Below are positions 63,839 to 64,000 of a stretch of DNA of 64,000 bases, one piece after another. The notes below the pieces were generated by a model. It was not told the origin of the DNA. It saw only the letters and a program-made list of their open reading frames with translations, and ran no database searches. The position numbers were made by a program, and so were the translations under genes. Location of the stretch: positions 248,001 through 312,000 of the forward strand of contig JABTUZ010000001.1 in assembly GCA_015075105.1 (NCBI GenBank). Direction: 5' to 3'. Position 1 is the first letter of the stretch, and every line of letters begins with the position of its first letter. Source of the DNA: Leptospiraceae bacterium. GTDB lineage: Bacteria; Spirochaetota; Leptospiria; Leptospirales; Leptospiraceae.

Positions 63839-64000
63839 ATGAATCCTCCCGATCTCAGTTTTCACAATGCAAGGGAAATTGAAGAGGCAAGCGAGTATCT
63901 AAAAGAAGGGGAATTCGAAAAAGCAAAAACTATTTTTTCTAATCTTCTTGATAAAGAACCTGAAAATCCTGATTTTATTTCAGGATTTTTTATTTCTGGG
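63839..64000 (+). CDS. TPR-like protein, 5' part only (cut by window edge)
   Basis: The ATG at 63839 opens a frame of 54 codons that runs off the right edge. The visible sequence contains IEEASEYLKEGEFEKAKTIF and SNLLDKEPENPDF, the helix pairs of a tetratricopeptide repeat. It has no signal peptide in the visible part. It lies 12 bases after hpf and is probably co-transcribed. Confidence 0.7.
   Translation, partial: MNPPDLSFHNAREIEEASEYLKEGEFEKAKTIFSNLLDKEPENPDFISGFFISG

Overview
The window is a chromosomal segment of an AT-rich spirochaete, most likely a member of the Leptospiraceae. The evidence is a family-typical gene set: a DUF1564-type gene with a decayed second copy, a DUF1577/PilZ-like protein, a 7TMR-DISM sensor fused to a PP2C/SpoIIE phosphatase, a B12-dependent ribonucleotide reductase, a three-gene pnt operon and a GH57/DUF4912 pair. 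Start codons include TTG and GTG, and the ribosome binding sites are of the AAGGAG type. No species can be assigned from sequence alone. I see no transposase, integrase, phage gene, CRISPR array or rRNA operon. Two tRNA genes are present: Asn(GTT) and Arg(CCG).

Layout. 1-5.3 kb: a Kef-type cation/proton antiporter and the proton-translocating transhydrogenase operon (pntAA-pntAB-pntB, minus strand). 5.5-9.6 kb: nrdJ with a small P-loop kinase directly behind it. 10-12.4 kb: tRNA-Asn, a UbiA-type prenyltransferase, a membrane-anchored thioredoxin and a secreted protein. 12.4-13.5 kb: hairpin repeats in front of an intact DUF1564-type gene. 13.5-24.9 kb: DUF1577-like protein, guaB, a LolA-like envelope protein with a degenerate duplicate of its C-terminus, rsmE, a very large sensor kinase/phosphatase, a START-domain protein and recA. 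25-28.6 kb: argC, an acyl-CoA synthetase and an MqnB-like nucleosidase. 28.8-33.3 kb: a suf operon (sufC-D-S-U-T) with no sufB. 33.5-38.3 kb: a YkuI-like EAL protein, the broken second DUF1564 cassette and an MFS transporter. 38.4-41.6 kb: a lipase-like hydrolase and a three-module fusion (isochorismatase fold, phosphotransferase, dual-specificity phosphatase). 41.7-45.8 kb: a phasin-like protein, a 67-bp tandem array, a Cys-rich secreted protein, acetoacetyl-CoA synthetase, tRNA-Arg and a PTPS-III-like pterin enzyme. 45.9-54.2 kb: redox, hydrolase and cytochrome-like proteins, a glycolipid synthesis operon (glycosyltransferase, acyltransferase, small acidic protein) and a sigma-54 activator. 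54.3-59.9 kb: a bacterial alpha-2-macroglobulin gene split by one in-frame TAA. 60-64 kb: CoA-binding protein, methyltransferase, GH57 branching enzyme, DUF4912 protein, HPF and the start of a TPR-like protein.

The most unusual content lies between and around the genes. A family of intergenic repeats, each able to form two hairpins, appears at 12.5-12.9, 28.6, 36.6 and 42.1-42.4 kb. At 42.1 kb it forms a five-unit array with an exact 67-bp period. At 12.8 and 36.6 kb it forms the upstream part of a roughly 750-bp duplicated cassette that carries the DUF1564-type gene. A second element of about 95 bp, with CTGCAAAAA/TTTTTGCAG ends, lies immediately upstream of two unrelated genes at 16.4 and 51.1 kb.
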